64,000 bases of DNA. Source: DASVHS01 sp038244815. Its GTDB lineage: Bacteria; Acidobacteriota; Thermoanaerobaculia; Gp7-AA8. Made by a program: the position numbers and the translations under genes. The notes beneath the pieces were generated by a model. The model was not told the origin of the DNA and did not search any database. It was given only the letters and a program-made list of their open reading frames with translations. The first letter of the stretch is position 1; each line of letters opens with the position of its first letter. The stretch covers positions 1 through 64,000 of the forward strand of contig JBBRTB010000020.1 of assembly GCA_038244815.1 (NCBI GenBank). The letters are read 5' to 3'. Below, piece after piece: positions 50,386 to 59,770 of the stretch.

Positions 50386-51003
50386 ATGCGCCTCTATTCC
50401 GATTTCGTCTGACCGTTCTGCTATATCGCAGAGCGAAGCAGTCTGGTCAGGCTGCTCGACGAATACGACCTTCAGCTCGACTGGCGCGGTTTCGAGCTCC
50501 ATCCCGAAACCCCGCCGGGCGGGATGAGGCTCGACGAATACCTTCCGCCGCAGCGTGTCGCGCAAATGGCGGCGTACATGAAGTCGTTCGCCGCGGAATT
50601 CGGCATCGACGACTTTCAGCAGCGCGAGCGCATCCCCAACACGCGGCGTGCCCTCGCTCTCGCCGAGGTGGCCAGAGAGCAGGGGAGGCTCGATGAATAT
50701 CGCGCCCGGGCCATGGACGGGCACTGGCGTGACGGGATGAACCTCGAGGACGACGACGATCTGCGGCGAATCGCCGCCGATTCCGGGATGTCCGACGATG
50801 CGGTCGATCGTTCGAAGGACGATCCTCGATATCTCCACCGCATCGACGAGATCCGCGAGGAAGCGAATGGCATCGGCGTCGAAGGCATTCCGACGTTCGT
50901 CATCGGCCGGATCGGGTTGAGCGGCTGCCAGCCGTATCCGGCGTTCGCCGCTTTCGCCGAGCGGGCCGAAGTGCCGCGAAGATCGAGCGGATGGCCCGCT
51001 TGA
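50386..51003 (+). CDS. DsbA/FrnE-like thiol oxidoreductase with UxxC active site; TGA at 50410 read as Sec
   Basis: 205 residues when the TGA at 50410-50412 is read as selenocysteine (codon 9). The product starts MRLYSDFV-U-PFCYIAERSSLVRLLDEYDLQLDWRGFELHPETPPGG, which is the DsbA/FrnE family start with CPFC changed to UPFC. The remainder matches too: the all-alpha insert (AQMAAYMKSFAAEFGIDDF...RALALAEVAREQGRLDEY) and the cis-Pro loop GVEGIPTFVIGRIGLSG. A plain gene caller would begin only at the ATG 50524 and lose the active site. GTG at 50380 is an alternative start; no Shine-Dalgarno is obvious. A SECIS-like hairpin is at 50437-50456. No signal peptide is seen, so it should act in the cytoplasm like FrnE. 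Confidence 0.8.
50437..50456 (+). promoter_or_regulatory. Candidate bacterial SECIS element of the DsbA/FrnE-like gene
   Basis: AGCAGTCT at 50437-50444 pairs with AGGCTGCT at 50449-50456 over 8 bp (one G-U), leaving the loop GGTC. The apical loop begins 33 bases after the TGA and has G in its first two positions, both within the published bacterial SECIS limits. A different short hairpin closer to the TGA (TCTGC/GCAGA) is possible but has no loop G. Confidence 0.6.
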
Positions 51004-51082
51004 CTTTGCTTTCCATTCGGGAGCATCGTTCTACTCACACACACCACCCACACCCATCGATTACCGGCACAGGAGGCGTCCC

Positions 51083-54000
51083 ATGGAACTCTCTCGCCGT
51101 GGTTTCCTGAAGGCAACGACCGTTGGTGGAGCGGTCGCGCTGGGTTTCGATCTGTCGAAGGCGAAGGCAGAGGTGCGCGCGCTGAAGATGGCCCGCACCA
51201 CCGAGACACGCAGCATCTGTCCCTATTGCGCGGTGTCCTGCGGCATGATCATCCACACGCTGGGCGACCGCTCGAAGAATACGGCCCCATCGGTCGTGCA
51301 CGTCGAGGGCGATCCCGATCATCCCATCAGCCGCGGCAGCCTCTGCCCGAAGGGCATCACGGTCAAGGATGACATCACCAACAAGAATCGCCTGACCTCA
51401 CCGAAGATTCGCCGCGCCGGCTCCGATCACTGGGAGGAGATCTCCTGGGACGAGGCCGTGGCCGGCATCGCCCGCCACATCAAGACCACGCGCGATCGCT
51501 GCTTTGTGGCGCGCAATGCCAAAGGCGAAGTGGTCAACCGCAATCCCGGCATCGCCATGATCGGCGGCTGCACCGACACGAACGAGTTCAATTTCCTGCA
51601 GTGGAAGATGATCAGCGGCCTGGGGGTGACCTACCGGGATTCCCAGGCCCGGGTCTGACACGGCCCCACTGTGGCCAGTTTGGCCGCAAGCTTTGGTCGT
51701 GGCGCGATGACGAACGGCTGGGTCGACATCAAGAATGCCGACATCATCCTGGCCATGGGCGGAAACCCCGCCGAGAATCACCCGGTCGGCTTCAAGTGGT
51801 TCATCGAGGCACGCCGCACGCGTGGCGCGAAGATCGTCGTCGTCGATCCGCGCTTCACGCGTACGGCCGCCGTGGCCGACTACTACGCACCCATCCGTCC
51901 CGGCACCGACGTGGCGTTCCTCAGCGGCATCATCCGCTACGCGCTCAGCACCGGCCGCTATCACGAGGAATACGTCAAGATTCACACGAACGCTCCGTTC
52001 CTCGTGAAGAACACCTATTCATTCAATGACGGGCTCTTCGCCGGATGGGATCCGGCCACGAAGCAGTACAAGAAGGACCAGTGGGGCTACGAGCCCGACG
52101 CCAAAACGCAGGCGTACGGCGTCGATCCCACGATGCAGAACCCGCAATGCGTCCTCCAGCTTCTGAAGAAGCACGTCGACCGTTACACGCCGGAGATGGT
52201 CGAGCGCATCTGCGGCACACCCAAGGACAAGTTCCTCAAGGTTGCGGAGATGGTCACCTCGACCGGCAACGCCGAACGCGTCGGCACGGTCACTTATGCA
52301 CTCGGCTGGACGCAGCACTCCGTCGGCGTACAGATGATTCGCACGGCGGCGATGCTCCAGTTGCTCCTGGGCAACGTGGGCCGTCCTGGAGGCGGAGTCA
52401 ACGCGTTCCGCGGGCACTCGAACATCCAGGGCGCCACCGACACGGCCGGAACGTTCGAGATTCTCCCGGGCTACCTGAAGACGCCCCAGGGCCAGTACCA
52501 GACGCTCGCTCAGTATTACGAGGCAGCGGTGGCAATGCCGCTGAACAAACAGGCCTGGGCGTCGATGAACTACTGGGTCAACTACCCGAAGTTCATGGTC
52601 TCGCTGCTCAAGTCGGCCTACGGAGACGCGGCGACGAAAGACAATGACTTCGGTTACGCGTGGCTGCCCAAAGTCGATGGCAACTACTCGTGGATGTACA
52701 TCTTCGACGACATGTACCGCGGCTCGTCGATGCGCGCCGGCGGCAAGGAACCCGGGCCGGAAGGCTTCATCACGTTCGGCATGAACCCCGTCGGACTGGG
52801 GCCGAACGTCAAGAAGATGATCGCGGCCTTGTCGAAGCTGAAGTGGATGGTGGTCGTCGAGAACTTCGAGATCGAGACGGCCAGCTTCTGGAAAGCGCCG
52901 AAGGAATACGGCGGAGCACCCGCCTCGCAGATCGAGACCGAGGTTTACCTGCTGCCGGCGTCGGGATTCGCGGAGAAGGACGGGACCTTCACGAACTCCG
53001 CGCGATGGCTGCAGTGGAAGTGGAAGGCCATCGATCCGCCCGGCAACGCCAAGACCGATCAGGAGATCATCTCGCGCATCTTCCTGGCGGTGCAGAACCT
53101 CTATCGCAAGGAATCCGGCGCCGTTCCCGAGCAGGTCCTCAACATCATCTGGCCGTATACGAATCCGGTCAGTCCCGATCTCGCCGAAGTGCTCAAGGAG
53201 ATGAACGGGAAAGCGTTGGCCGACCTCAAGGATCCGAAAGATCCGACCAGGATGCTCAAGACGGCCGGACAGCAGATCGACGGCTTCGGACAGTTGATGG
53301 ATGACGGCTCGACGATGTGCGGCAACTGGCTGCACTCCGGCGTCTACACCGAAGCGGGCAACCTGGCCCAGCGCCGCAGCACCGCCGATCCGACCGGGCT
53401 GGGCATGTTTCACAACTGGGGATTCTCCTGGCCGGCCAACCGCCGCGTCATGTACAACCGCGCCTCGGCCGACGCGCAGGGAAAACCGTGGGATCCGACG
53501 CGCGTGGGCATCAAGTGGAATGGGCAGAAGTGGGTGGGCGATGTTCCGGACATGAAGCCGGACGCACCGCCCGGCACGTATGGCGCGTTCATCATGCTGC
53601 CAGAAGGTGTGGGGCGACTCTACGCGCCGACGCTGGCCGACGGTCCGTTCCCCGAGCACTACGAGGCCGTCGAAGCCGTCGTCGACAACGTCCTGCATCC
53701 GAGCGTCACGTCGAATCCCAGCGCTCTCAAGTTCTCCTCCGACAAGGATTCCCTCGGCAAGCGGGAGGATTTCCCCATCGCCTGCACCACCTACCGCCTC
53801 ACCGAGATGTACCACTACTGGACCAAGCATCACCGCGACGGCGTGCTCAACGAGCTCCAGCCGGGGTTCTTCGTCGAGATCCCCGAAGCGCTGGCGAAGG
53901 AGAAGGGCATCGCCAACGGCTCGAATGTGAAAGTGACTTCCGCGCGCGGCTCGATCGAGGGCGTGGCCATGGTCACCAAACGGCTGCCGTCGCTGAAAGC

Positions 54001-54166
54001 CGATGGGAAAGCTGTCTGGCACATCGGCTTCCCTCTGCACTGGGGCTTCATGGCCGACGAAGGTCACACCGGACCCCTGGCGAACTTCCTCACGGCGTCG
54101 GTCGGCGATCCCAACACGTGGACGCCCGAATACAAAACGTTCCTCGTGAAGCTGGAAAAGGCGTGA
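51083..54166 (+). CDS. fdhG: Formate dehydrogenase, catalytic selenoprotein subunit (FdnG/FdoG type); TGA at 51656 is Sec
   Basis: 1027 residues. GGAGG precedes the ATG. Tat signal peptide with SRRGFLKATT at the N-terminus. [4Fe-4S] cysteines in SICPYCAVSCGMIIHT and GSLCPKG. The TGA at 51656-51658 is codon 192; around it the protein reads DSQARV-U-HGPTVASLAASFGRGAMTN, matching E. coli FdnG (Sec196) closely. Molybdopterin guanine dinucleotide domains follow: GGNPAENHPVGFKWF, VVDPRFTRTAAVADYY, FRGHSNIQGATD, and the C-terminal dinucleotide-binding domain IPEALAKEKGIANGSNVKVTS. Oxidises formate in the periplasm, passing electrons to the beta and gamma subunits. Without Sec decoding it would be split into 191- and 831-residue pieces. 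Confidence 0.95.
51671..51687 (+). promoter_or_regulatory. SECIS hairpin of fdhG
   Basis: GTGGCC at 51671-51676 pairs with GGCCGC at 51682-51687 (6 bp, one G-U) around the loop AGTTT. The apical loop begins 19 bases after the TGA, with G in the second position. The sequence directly after the TGA, CACGGCCC, also matches the E. coli fdn/fdh context. Confidence 0.75.
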
Positions 54167-54176
54167 GGAGGCAGCG

Positions 54177-55070
54177 ATGACCACTCAACCGCTGGAAATC
54201 GACCGCGCCTCCGCCTCGCCGTTCGGCCGCACCACCGGGCTCCGCGCCAAGCCGACGGTCTCCAAGTACATCGACACCACCACCTGCATCGGGTGCAAGG
54301 CCTGCGAGGCCGCGTGCCAGGAATGGAACGACCTGCGCGTCGTGAACACGGTGCAGGACGGGACGTATCAGACGCTGCCGCGGCTCGACGCCGACTTCTG
54401 GAACCTCATCCGGTTCAACGAGCGGACCGCGGATGACGGCGGCCCCATGTGGCTCATGCGCAAGGACCAGTGCATGCACTGCGCTGAGCCCGGTTGTCTC
54501 GAAGCGTGTCCGGCCCCCGGTGCCATCGTGCAGTACGCGAACGGTATCGTCGACGTCGACGCCACGAAGTGCATCGGCTGCGGCTACTGCGCGACCGGCT
54601 GCCCGTTCGACGTGCCGAAGTTCAGCGCGAAGACCGGCAAGATGGCCAAGTGCACGCTCTGCGTCGACCGCGTCGAAGTCGGTCTGGAGCCGGCCTGCAT
54701 CAAAGCGTGTCCGACCGGTTGCCTGACCTTCGGAACGAAGGAGAGCATGGTCGCTCTCGGCAACGCCCGCGTCGCCCAGCTCAAGGACCTCGGGTTCAAG
54801 GAGGCCATGCTCTACAACCCCGAAGGCGTCGGCGGCACCGGCGTGGTCACGGTCCTCGGCTACGGACATCCGGAATGGTACGACCTGCCCGTCGATCCGC
54901 ACGTGCCGTGGGGCGTGCGCCTCTGGAAGCAGGTCGTGCGTCCGCTCGGCGCCATCGCCGCGGCGTTCGCCGTGATCGGCGTCTTCGCGCACTACACGCA
55001 ATATGGACCGAAGGAAGTTCCAGGCAGCGCCGCCGAACCGGGCCACCGCGATGAAGGGAGGAGAGCATGA
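54177..55070 (+). CDS. fdhH: Formate dehydrogenase iron-sulfur subunit (FdnH/FdoH type)
   Basis: 297 residues, 10 bases after fdhG with GAGGAGG just upstream. Four [4Fe-4S] clusters can be traced: CIGCKACEAACQEWN, MHCAEPGCLEACP, CIGCGYCATGCPFDVP and CTLCVDRVEVGLEPACIKACP. One C-terminal membrane helix (VVRPLGAIAAAFAVIGVFAHY) anchors it. It passes electrons from the periplasmic FdhG to the membrane cytochrome b. The symbol follows the beta-subunit position and is not the E. coli FdhH selenoprotein. Overlaps the next gene by 4 bases. Confidence 0.93.
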   Translation: MTTQPLEIDRASASPFGRTTGLRAKPTVSKYIDTTTCIGCKACEAACQEWNDLRVVNTVQDGTYQTLPRLDADFWNLIRFNERTADDGGPMWLMRKDQCMHCAEPGCLEACPAPGAIVQYANGIVDVDATKCIGCGYCATGCPFDVPKFSAKTGKMAKCTLCVDRVEVGLEPACIKACPTGCLTFGTKESMVALGNARVAQLKDLGFKEAMLYNPEGVGGTGVVTVLGYGHPEWYDLPVDPHVPWGVRLWKQVVRPLGAIAAAFAVIGVFAHYTQYGPKEVPGSAAEPGHRDEGRRA

Positions 55071-55762
55071 CCGTCCAGCATGTCGATGCTCCGATCATTG
55101 CCGCTCGCAATCGCGAGAATGTGATCGTCGAAGGCGAGATCGTCCGCCACCGGCGGCTCTCGCGATGGATTCACTGGTCCGTGGCGCTGACGTTCTTCGT
55201 CTCGCTCTTCAGCGGAATGCCGATCTGGATGCCGTTCTTCGGATGGATGGCCGCGCTCGTGGGCGGACTGGAAAGCGCCCGCATCATCCATCCGTACGCG
55301 GGCTCGGCGTTCTTCATTCTCTCGATCGTGCAGTTCTTCCACTGGCTGGGAGACATGAAGATCGCCGACGACGAGAAGGGAGTGTGGTGGCGTCCCTCGA
55401 AACTGTGGGCCTACATGCGCTACGAGGACGACCGGGCCGTCGCCGGCGGCAAGTACAACCCGGGACAGAAGATGTTTTTCTACGCGGTAACGCTGGGGTC
55501 GGTGGGGCTGCTGCTCTCGGGAATCATCATGTGGTTCCCGGAGTGGTTCCCGCCGATCGTCCGCGAGCTCTCGTATCTGCTGCATGACATCACGTTCATC
55601 TTCTTCCTCATCGGCATCATCTTTCATATCTACCTCGGCACCGCGGCGGAGCCGGGCACGTTCCGCTCGATGACGCGCGGCACGGTCACACGTACCTGGG
55701 CGCGGCTGCATCATCCGGGATGGCTGCGCCAGATTTCGAACACGGAGAACCGCAAGGATTGA
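55067..55762 (+). CDS. fdhI: Formate dehydrogenase cytochrome b556 subunit (FdnI/FdoI type)
   Basis: 231 residues. Four membrane helices: WIHWSVALTFFVSLFSGMPIW, IHPYAGSAFFILSIVQFFHWL, FFYAVTLGSVGLLLSGIIMWF and LLHDITFIFFLIGIIFHIYLG. Histidines suitable for two b haems are in RWIHWS, IHPYAG, LLHDI and FHIYLG. It takes electrons to the quinone pool. ATG overlaps the fdhH stop; its own stop overlaps the TTG start of fdhE, so the whole block should be translated in a coupled way. Confidence 0.93.
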   Translation: MTVQHVDAPIIAARNRENVIVEGEIVRHRRLSRWIHWSVALTFFVSLFSGMPIWMPFFGWMAALVGGLESARIIHPYAGSAFFILSIVQFFHWLGDMKIADDEKGVWWRPSKLWAYMRYEDDRAVAGGKYNPGQKMFFYAVTLGSVGLLLSGIIMWFPEWFPPIVRELSYLLHDITFIFFLIGIIFHIYLGTAAEPGTFRSMTRGTVTRTWARLHHPGWLRQISNTENRKD

Positions 55763-56523
55763 TCGCGACCTCGGCGACCTCGTTCGAGCAGCGCGGCGCA
55801 CGTGCCGCGCTGCTCGCGTCTTCGGCGGATGCCGCGCGCGAGCCGCTCGAGTTCGCCAGGCGGCTGTGCGATGCCCAGGCGGGTCTGGGGATGCCGAAAT
55901 CGCTCACCGGCCGCTTGAGCGAGGACGTGCACGCGCTTTCGCTGCAGCCCGTTCTGCGCGTCGCCGCGGAGCACGGCCCGGAACTGCTGGCGATCGAAGC
56001 CGACAAGCGTCTCCACGACGACGAGGAGACGGCGCGGACGCGATTGCTCGTGTACTGGAGCGGGGATGCGCGGCAGGATTTTCTCTCGCGGGCCATGCTG
56101 CAGCCCTACGTGGAGACGCTCCGGGCGCGCAACGTATCGCCGGACCGCCTTCACAATCCCGGTCACTGTCCGTTCTGCGGCGGGGCGCCGTGGATCAGCG
56201 CGCGCAAGCCGGAGCATGACGCGGACAGCGGGTTCCGCTTTCTCTCGTGCGCGCTCTGTGCGCTCGACTGGCAGTTCAACCGCATCCTCTGTCCGTCCTG
56301 CGAAGAGCAGGAGCCGGCGAAGCTGCCGGTCTTTCAGAGCGATGTCTATCCGCTCGTGCGCATCGAGGCGTGCGAGACCTGCCGGCGCTACGTCAAGTCG
56401 ATCGATCTGACAAAGGACGGGCGTCCGGTTCCGATCGTCGACGACCTTCTCTCGATCGCCATGGATCTCTGGGCCGCCGAGGAGGGCTACACGAGGATCG
56501 AGCCGGGACTGGCGGGGCTGTAA
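55759..56523 (+). CDS. fdhE: Formate dehydrogenase accessory protein FdhE
   Basis: About 254 residues with a TTG start at 55759 overlapping the fdhI TGA (TTGA); a longer open frame upstream is just the overlap with fdhI. Cys pairs that bind metal are in HCPFCGGAPW, SCALCALDWQ, CPSCEEQEP and CETCRRYVKSID. YPLVRIEACETC and the end MDLWAAEEGYTRIEPG are typical of FdhE. FdhE is required for assembly and activity of respiratory formate dehydrogenases; it interacts with the catalytic subunit. Confidence 0.88.
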   Translation: MIATSATSFEQRGARAALLASSADAAREPLEFARRLCDAQAGLGMPKSLTGRLSEDVHALSLQPVLRVAAEHGPELLAIEADKRLHDDEETARTRLLVYWSGDARQDFLSRAMLQPYVETLRARNVSPDRLHNPGHCPFCGGAPWISARKPEHDADSGFRFLSCALCALDWQFNRILCPSCEEQEPAKLPVFQSDVYPLVRIEACETCRRYVKSIDLTKDGRPVPIVDDLLSIAMDLWAAEEGYTRIEPGLAGL

Positions 56524-56571
56524 CGTCATCGGTCGCGCCCGAGGCCGCAGGAGGGGAAGTCCATCCATCCC

Positions 56572-56997
56572 ATGAATCTCCTTGTCGCCCAACGCGCCCT
56601 GCGCAGCCGCTACGACGATTTCCGCATTGCCTTCCGCCGCGAGAACGCCACGGCGGCCGAGGTGGCGCTCGACGATTTCGAGAGGACGTTCCGCCGCTGG
56701 ACGGAGGCAGAGGAGGAAGCGCTCATGCCCGCGCTTTTGCGCGCGCAGATTCCGGGACGCGACGTCAAGCGGGAGCTCCGCCTGGAGTACGTGCAGATCC
56801 GCGAGCTGACGCGGTTTCTCCTGCAGCAGATCCGGGAGAAGATCCGGCTCACCGATCTCACCGGCTACGTCGAGAATCTCGATCGTCGCCTGAGCGCTCA
56901 CGAAACGGAGATGCAGCGGGTCTACTATCCGGCCGCGGAGGCGACGCTGACGCCGGAAGAATGCAGCGTGCTGGAGGGAGCGAAGCCGCCGGATTAG
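56572..56997 (+). CDS. Hemerythrin-like four-helix protein, degenerate
   Basis: 141 residues, almost entirely helical and charged: ALRSRYDDFRIAFRRENATAAEVALDDFERTFRRWTEAEEEALMPALLRAQ, then YVQIRELTRFLLQQIREK and LDRRLSAHETEMQRVYYPAAEATL. The HxxxE in SAHETEMQRVYYP and the EEEALMPAL segment match hemerythrin helices, but most His ligands of a di-iron centre are missing, so iron binding is doubtful. Located between fdhE and the convergent DinB/fdhD pair; its role in formate metabolism is only inferred. Confidence 0.6.
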   Translation: MNLLVAQRALRSRYDDFRIAFRRENATAAEVALDDFERTFRRWTEAEEEALMPALLRAQIPGRDVKRELRLEYVQIRELTRFLLQQIREKIRLTDLTGYVENLDRRLSAHETEMQRVYYPAAEATLTPEECSVLEGAKPPD

Positions 56998-57836
56998 CCC
57001 AGTTGCTGGAAATCGACGCTTTGCTCGGCTGGCGGAGGATTGAGGCGCGCGTATTCGGCGGCCAGGTCGGCCTGGCTGAGCCCGATGAAAATGCCTTCGC
57101 CACGGTAGTAGCCGGTGTCGATGAGTGTGATCGAGCCGCTCCCCTGCGAGGAGTCCACGCTGGCGCGCCACGCGGCCTGGATCAACCCGTTCTCACGGGT
57201 GTGAATCGTGACGCGCTCGAGCGAGCGGCGCATCGCCGCCGCGCTGGGACGTTCGGTCGAGCTCTTCCCGCCCGGACCGGGCAGCTCCGGATAGCGTCCA
57301 CCTTCGGACTCGGCCTCGAGCAGATCGTCGACGTCGCTGTAGCGATAAATCGTGGGCGCCTGATTGGCGGGCAGTCCGCCCGTGTCCGCCGACGGCCCGT
57401 ACGTCGAATACACGGGCCGGCCGAGCAGACGGAGGTAGACGGTGAGCTGGGCGCGATGATGCGCGGAGTGGGTGAGCCGTCGCAGCAGGATCCAGCCGCG
57501 CGTACGCGGCGTGTCGAAGAAGATGGTGCTCTCTTCAAACCACTCCTCCGCTTTCTCGCGGAGCAGCGCCAGGCGCTGCTGCGATACCGCGGCGTAGTGC
57601 CTCAGGAACTCGAGCCGCGACTCCACGGCCGGCAGCGGCGGCATCCCGCTGTCGATCGACAGCATGCTCTTCATCCAGTTGTCCTCGCTGACACACTGAT
57701 GAACCATGTGCTCGTGCGGCGTACGGATGCGCGCAGCGGGGCGGAACTCCAGGTCGGCATCGACGAACGCGGACCAGACGGACAGAGTCTTCAGCCGCTC
57801 CGTCGCGTACGTGTCGGCGAAGAGCTCAAACTTCAT
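56994..57836 (-). CDS. DinB-family protein
   Basis: 280 residues starting MKFELFADTYATERLKTLSVW; the ATG at 57834-57836 overlaps the fdhD stop by 4 bases. DinB-fold four-helix bundle metalloprotein: HMVHQCVSEDNWMKSML supplies the first His and HSAHHRAQLTVYLRLLG the others. DinB proteins include damage-induced and thiol-S-transferase members (bacillithiol/mycothiol). The C-terminal 110 residues (YSDVDDLLEAESEG...) form an additional domain I do not recognise. It converges on the hemerythrin-like gene by 4 bases. Confidence 0.85.
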   Translation of the reverse strand: MKFELFADTYATERLKTLSVWSAFVDADLEFRPAARIRTPHEHMVHQCVSEDNWMKSMLSIDSGMPPLPAVESRLEFLRHYAAVSQQRLALLREKAEEWFEESTIFFDTPRTRGWILLRRLTHSAHHRAQLTVYLRLLGRPVYSTYGPSADTGGLPANQAPTIYRYSDVDDLLEAESEGGRYPELPGPGGKSSTERPSAAAMRRSLERVTIHTRENGLIQAAWRASVDSSQGSGSITLIDTGYYRGEGIFIGLSQADLAAEYARLNPPPAEQSVDFQQLG

Positions 57837-58648
57837 TGCACTTCTCCCGCATAGACGTTGAATCGCTCGTTGCGCACGAATCCGAGAAGCGTGACGTGAA
57901 ACTCGGATGCCAGGTCGATGGCCAGGGTGGAGGGCGCGCCGACCGAGGCCACCACCGGAATCCCGGCCACGATGGCTTTCTGCACGATCTCGAAGCTTCC
58001 CCGGCTGCTGACCATGAGGATGGTGTCGGAGAGCGGCGTCCGCCGCTCCAGGAACAGCGAGCCGATGACCTTGTCCACCGCGTTGTGACGTCCGATGTCT
58101 TCGCGCGACCGCACCACTGCTGCGGTGAAGTCGAACAATGCGGCCGCATGGAGGCCGCCGGTGGCGTGAAAGGCACCCTGGTGCTGCTGCAGAGCTGCCG
58201 GGAGCTGGTGAATGAGCGCGGCTGTGACGGGATGACTCCGCCGCGGTGCCGACTGCGTGGCCACACGCAACGATTCGATCGAAGTCTTGCCGCACACGCC
58301 GCAGCTCGAGGTCGTATAGAAGTGGCGATCCAGTTTGCTGGCATCGATTCGTGCTCCGTGATGCAGCGCCACGCGGATCACATTCGGCGAGGACCAGTGG
58401 CGCAGGGACTCGATATCGTCCGCGGAATGGATCAGTCCTTCCGTGAAGAGAAATCCCGCCGCCAGGTCGGCATCGTCGCCCGGCGTACGCATGGTGACGG
58501 AGATGCTCTTCTCCCTGGGCTCGCCGCTGGCGCTCCAGCCCGCGCGGATCTCCAGCGGCTCCTCGACGACCACCGCGTCCTCTTCTCGCGAACTGTCGCT
58601 TCCGGTCACACGGGTGACCTCGACGAGGGTGACACGCGGGTCGGGCAT
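57833..58648 (-). CDS. fdhD: Sulfurtransferase FdhD
   Basis: 271 residues. FdhD landmark motifs: EEPLEIR, VTMRTPGDDADLAAGFLFTEGLI, the catalytic TTSSCGVCGK loop with two Cys, HATGGLHAAALFD, REDIGRHNAVDKVIGSLFL, VSSRGSFEIVQKAIVAGIPVVASVGAPSTLA and FVRNERFNVYAGE at the end. It transfers sulfur from IscS to the molybdopterin cofactor of formate dehydrogenase, so it is functionally linked to fdhG on the opposite strand. It is the first gene of a two-gene operon with dinB. Confidence 0.94.
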   Translation of the reverse strand: MPDPRVTLVEVTRVTGSDSSREEDAVVVEEPLEIRAGWSASGEPREKSISVTMRTPGDDADLAAGFLFTEGLIHSADDIESLRHWSSPNVIRVALHHGARIDASKLDRHFYTTSSCGVCGKTSIESLRVATQSAPRRSHPVTAALIHQLPAALQQHQGAFHATGGLHAAALFDFTAAVVRSREDIGRHNAVDKVIGSLFLERRTPLSDTILMVSSRGSFEIVQKAIVAGIPVVASVGAPSTLAIDLASEFHVTLLGFVRNERFNVYAGEVQ

Positions 58649-58788
58649 GCCGCGATTCTACGCGGTTAGAGGCGAGGGACCACAACCACCCGCAGGGCTT
58701 TGGCTTGCTCTGTGCTCGCCATTCTTCTCATGGACAGAAAGCCACTCGCGATATTCTGGGCCTGACATCGAGGCGGAGGAACTGCTGC

Positions 58789-59115
58789 ATGAACGCACGC
58801 GCCAAGATCCTGTCCCTTTTGCTCGCCGCGCTGGTTTGCCTGGCAGTCTCGTGCAAACGCGAGGAGGGCTCGAACCGTGAGAACGCGACGACGACGACCG
58901 ACGTCGCTCTCACGCAAGCCGGTGCCACCGATACGAGGTATGTCGGCGGCGGAGGCGACGTGACCACATCGACCGTTCCGACGTCCACGGATACGTCCGG
59001 GACGACGGCGACGACCTCGACCGCCGGCACCGCCGATGTCGGCGCCGCCTCGAAAGCGGCCAAGGCCACGAACGAACCAGGCGCTCACGGCTCGGCACCC
59101 GGCAAGAAGCACTAG
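58789..59115 (+). CDS. Small Thr/Ser-rich lipoprotein
   Basis: 108 residues, ATG at 58789 after GGCGGAGGA. Lipoprotein signal MNARAKILSLLLAALVCLAVSC, with the lipobox AVSC. The mature part is low-complexity (TTTTDVALTQAG, GGGGDVTTSTVPTSTDTSGTTATTSTAG) and ends with AHGSAPGKKH. Anchored periplasmic protein of unknown function. It converges on the SH3-like gene and overlaps its end by 4 bases. Confidence 0.65.
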   Translation: MNARAKILSLLLAALVCLAVSCKREEGSNRENATTTTDVALTQAGATDTRYVGGGGDVTTSTVPTSTDTSGTTATTSTAGTADVGAASKAAKATNEPGAHGSAPGKKH

Positions 59116-59770
59116 TCGCCGGCGACGAGCGCGTTCATCCTCCACCGGCCGGCGCTTCGGACGAAGCTGGCCCGATACCCGATCGGGCTTCGCACGAATT
59201 CCGAACTCACCCAGCCGGCGCGCCCGTCGGCGGTCTGGACATTCGTCCATCCGGAAACCGATGAGGTCTGACCGCGCTTCACGATGTCGAACGACAGCAT
59301 CGCCATCGCCGGCGACGAGGTGTCCGGCCGTTCGTGCAGGGGAACTCCGGCGGCGATGATCGCCAGCGACTGGAAGGCGTCCTCCGAATCCGGCCACGCG
59401 CTGTACACGTAGGGAGCCCAGAATTGCGGCTGGGAGGCGCGGCGATTGAACGATCCGCCGAGCGAGAGAACCTGCTCGAGCTCCTTCCAGATGGGCGAGC
59501 CAGGATCGTCGAGCTTCCATTGCCGTCGAGAGTCTCTGACTCCGCCGCTTTCCCCGAACGTCGTCCGGATATTCGGGTCCACCGCCGCGATGAGCGCCGC
59601 GGTGTCATGACGCATCACCGCGCCCAGCAGATCGGAGCGGAATCGCACCAGCGACGGATCGGACGAAGCCTCATCGACCGGTGCGAGCTTCGGACCTGCT
59701 ACTGCCGGTGGCTCCGTGACGTGCTGCACGCCACCGCGAACACCAGCAACGACATCCGTATGTTCTTCAT
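59112..59770 (-). CDS. SH3-like lipoprotein with probable -1 frameshift after the signal peptide
   Basis: The body (from about 59720 down to 59112) reads PPAVAGPKLAPVDEASSDPSLVRFRSDLLGAVMRHDTAAL and ends with an SH3b-like region VKRGQTSSVSGWTNVQTADGRAGWVSSEFVRSP. In its own frame the N-terminus is a nonsensical MCDRIGVATGD. In another frame ATG 59768-59770, preceded by GGGAG, opens a perfect lipoprotein signal MKNIRMSLLVFAVAC followed by STSRSHRQ and a stop at 59699-59701. Joining the two needs one -1 shift near 59710-59725. So either the gene has mutated, the assembly has an error, or slippage occurs. The coordinates cover the restored gene. Confidence 0.6.

Noticed and set aside
51083..54166. 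Two adjacent FdhG open frames as a frameshifted pseudogene
   Set aside because: The two parts are in the same frame, separated by a single TGA exactly at the known Sec position with a SECIS hairpin after it.
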